Shown in pieces: positions 25,412-25,920 of a stretch of DNA of 25,920 bases; within the stretch, counting starts at the first letter, position 1, and every line of letters starts with the position of its first letter. This DNA comes from a virus. The position numbers and the translations under genes are program-made. Under the pieces are notes generated by a model. That model was not told the DNA's origin, did no database searches, and saw nothing but the letters and a program-made list of their open reading frames with translations. The DNA is taken from positions 1-25,920 of IMG/VR virus record IMGVR_UViG_3300033144_000281; one strand, written 5' to 3'.

Positions 25412-25920
25412 TAATTTAAAATTTTTGATACAGTTCCTTTATTGTCGTATTTTTTTATACCTAAATCAACTGGTTTTAATTCTCTTTTATTTACAGGCGT
25501 ATACCTGTGTTTGTTACAAGCCATCAAAGCCAAACCTGAACTAATAGAAGCATCGTGTGTTGTTCTATTATTAATGTTAAATTTTGACCAGTCTTCTAAT
25601 GTACGTTGAAAATACATATCACCATAACCAGTTTCTTTTAAACCTACAAAATGTTCTATGTAAGTTTCTATAGCAGACGCGTGTGCTTGTTTAATGTCTT
25701 CACTTGAATTAGGTATACCACCTATTTCTTTTTCTGTAACAGATAATTTATTTCTTTTTTTATCTGGTCTATTCATAGCAAAACCTCTATAACCTCTACG
25801 TTTAAAATAATAAAGTAGTCTTGGTTTATTGTTTTCTGCTAATATTGGCATACCATAAAATACGCAAGCCATAAGTACATCTTCAAAAAATATTTCAGCT
25901 GTTTGTGGTCTAGCTATATA
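25411..25920 (-). CDS. terL: Terminase large subunit, C-terminal fragment
   Basis: 169 residues are visible; the gene enters from the right edge, so the ATPase domain is outside the window. The frame is open at 25920. It reads IARPQTAEIFFEDVLMACVF, then YGMPILAENNKPRLLYYFKR and RGYRGFAMNRPDK. This is the end of the RNase H-like nuclease domain that cuts concatemeric DNA during packaging. Towards the C-terminus are HASAIETYIEHFVG, FQRTLEDWSKFN and SSGLALMACNKHRYTP, typical of terminase ends. The stop overlaps the probable portal ATG by one base, the classic packaging-gene arrangement and a sign of coupled translation. The earlier catalytic aspartates are not in view. Confidence 0.85.
   Translation of the reverse strand, partial: YIARPQTAEIFFEDVLMACVFYGMPILAENNKPRLLYYFKRRGYRGFAMNRPDKKRNKLSVTEKEIGGIPNSSEDIKQAHASAIETYIEHFVGLKETGYGDMYFQRTLEDWSKFNINNRTTHDASISSGLALMACNKHRYTPVNKRELKPVDLGIKKYDNKGTVSKILN

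Noticed and set aside
1-25920. CRISPR arrays, tRNAs, integrase or insertion sequences
   Set aside because: None seen: no regularly spaced repeats, no cloverleaf noticed, no transposase or integrase motifs in any translated frame.

Overview
The window is a near-continuous late (structural) module of a tailed double-stranded DNA phage, with every gene on the minus strand, so the operon reads from base 25920 down to base 1. It is strongly AT-rich. The order is terminase large subunit, portal, scaffold-like protein, major capsid protein, small virion protein, head-tail connector proteins, large tail proteins, small internal proteins, then a giant virion protein. This order and the look of the portal, capsid and connector proteins fit a short-tailed phage resembling crAss-like and related phages common in aquatic metagenomes. 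Gene starts have AT-rich leaders with no recognisable Shine-Dalgarno sequence, which suggests a Bacteroidota host, possibly a marine flavobacterium. Host and taxonomy are inference; no search was possible.

Packaging and head (25920-19587): the terminase C-terminus enters from the right edge. Its stop overlaps the portal ATG (TAATG). Then come the portal, a scaffold-like gene, the major capsid gene and a roughly 230-residue virion protein. UUCG-tetraloop hairpins follow the capsid gene and the small virion gene. A 30-base leader sequence is repeated exactly at the starts of the scaffold-like gene and the small virion gene.

Connector and tail (19523-10312): two probable connector/ring proteins (253 and 408 aa) are followed by a 1770-aa and a 620-aa tail protein. 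Both large proteins share a small recurring beta-type module, and the 1770-aa protein has a cysteine-rich C-terminus.

Internal/ejection proteins (10301-1): a cupin-like protein, a Gly/Gln-rich coiled-coil protein, an unrecognised 366-aa protein, and one uninterrupted reading frame of at least 2669 codons that runs off the left edge. This giant protein carries a zincin-type protease motif (HEILH with a downstream Glu pair) and a complete set of HAD-phosphatase motifs. It is the most interesting object here.

Six small lesions break the reading frames of four genes between 19.6 and 25.4 kb: exact tandem duplications of 41 and 47 bases, a single-base insertion, and apparent short losses at micro-repeats. 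The 5.3-kb and 8-kb frames are perfectly open. Removing or repairing the lesions gives full-length proteins, so they look like assembly faults or a defective genome rather than real gene boundaries.
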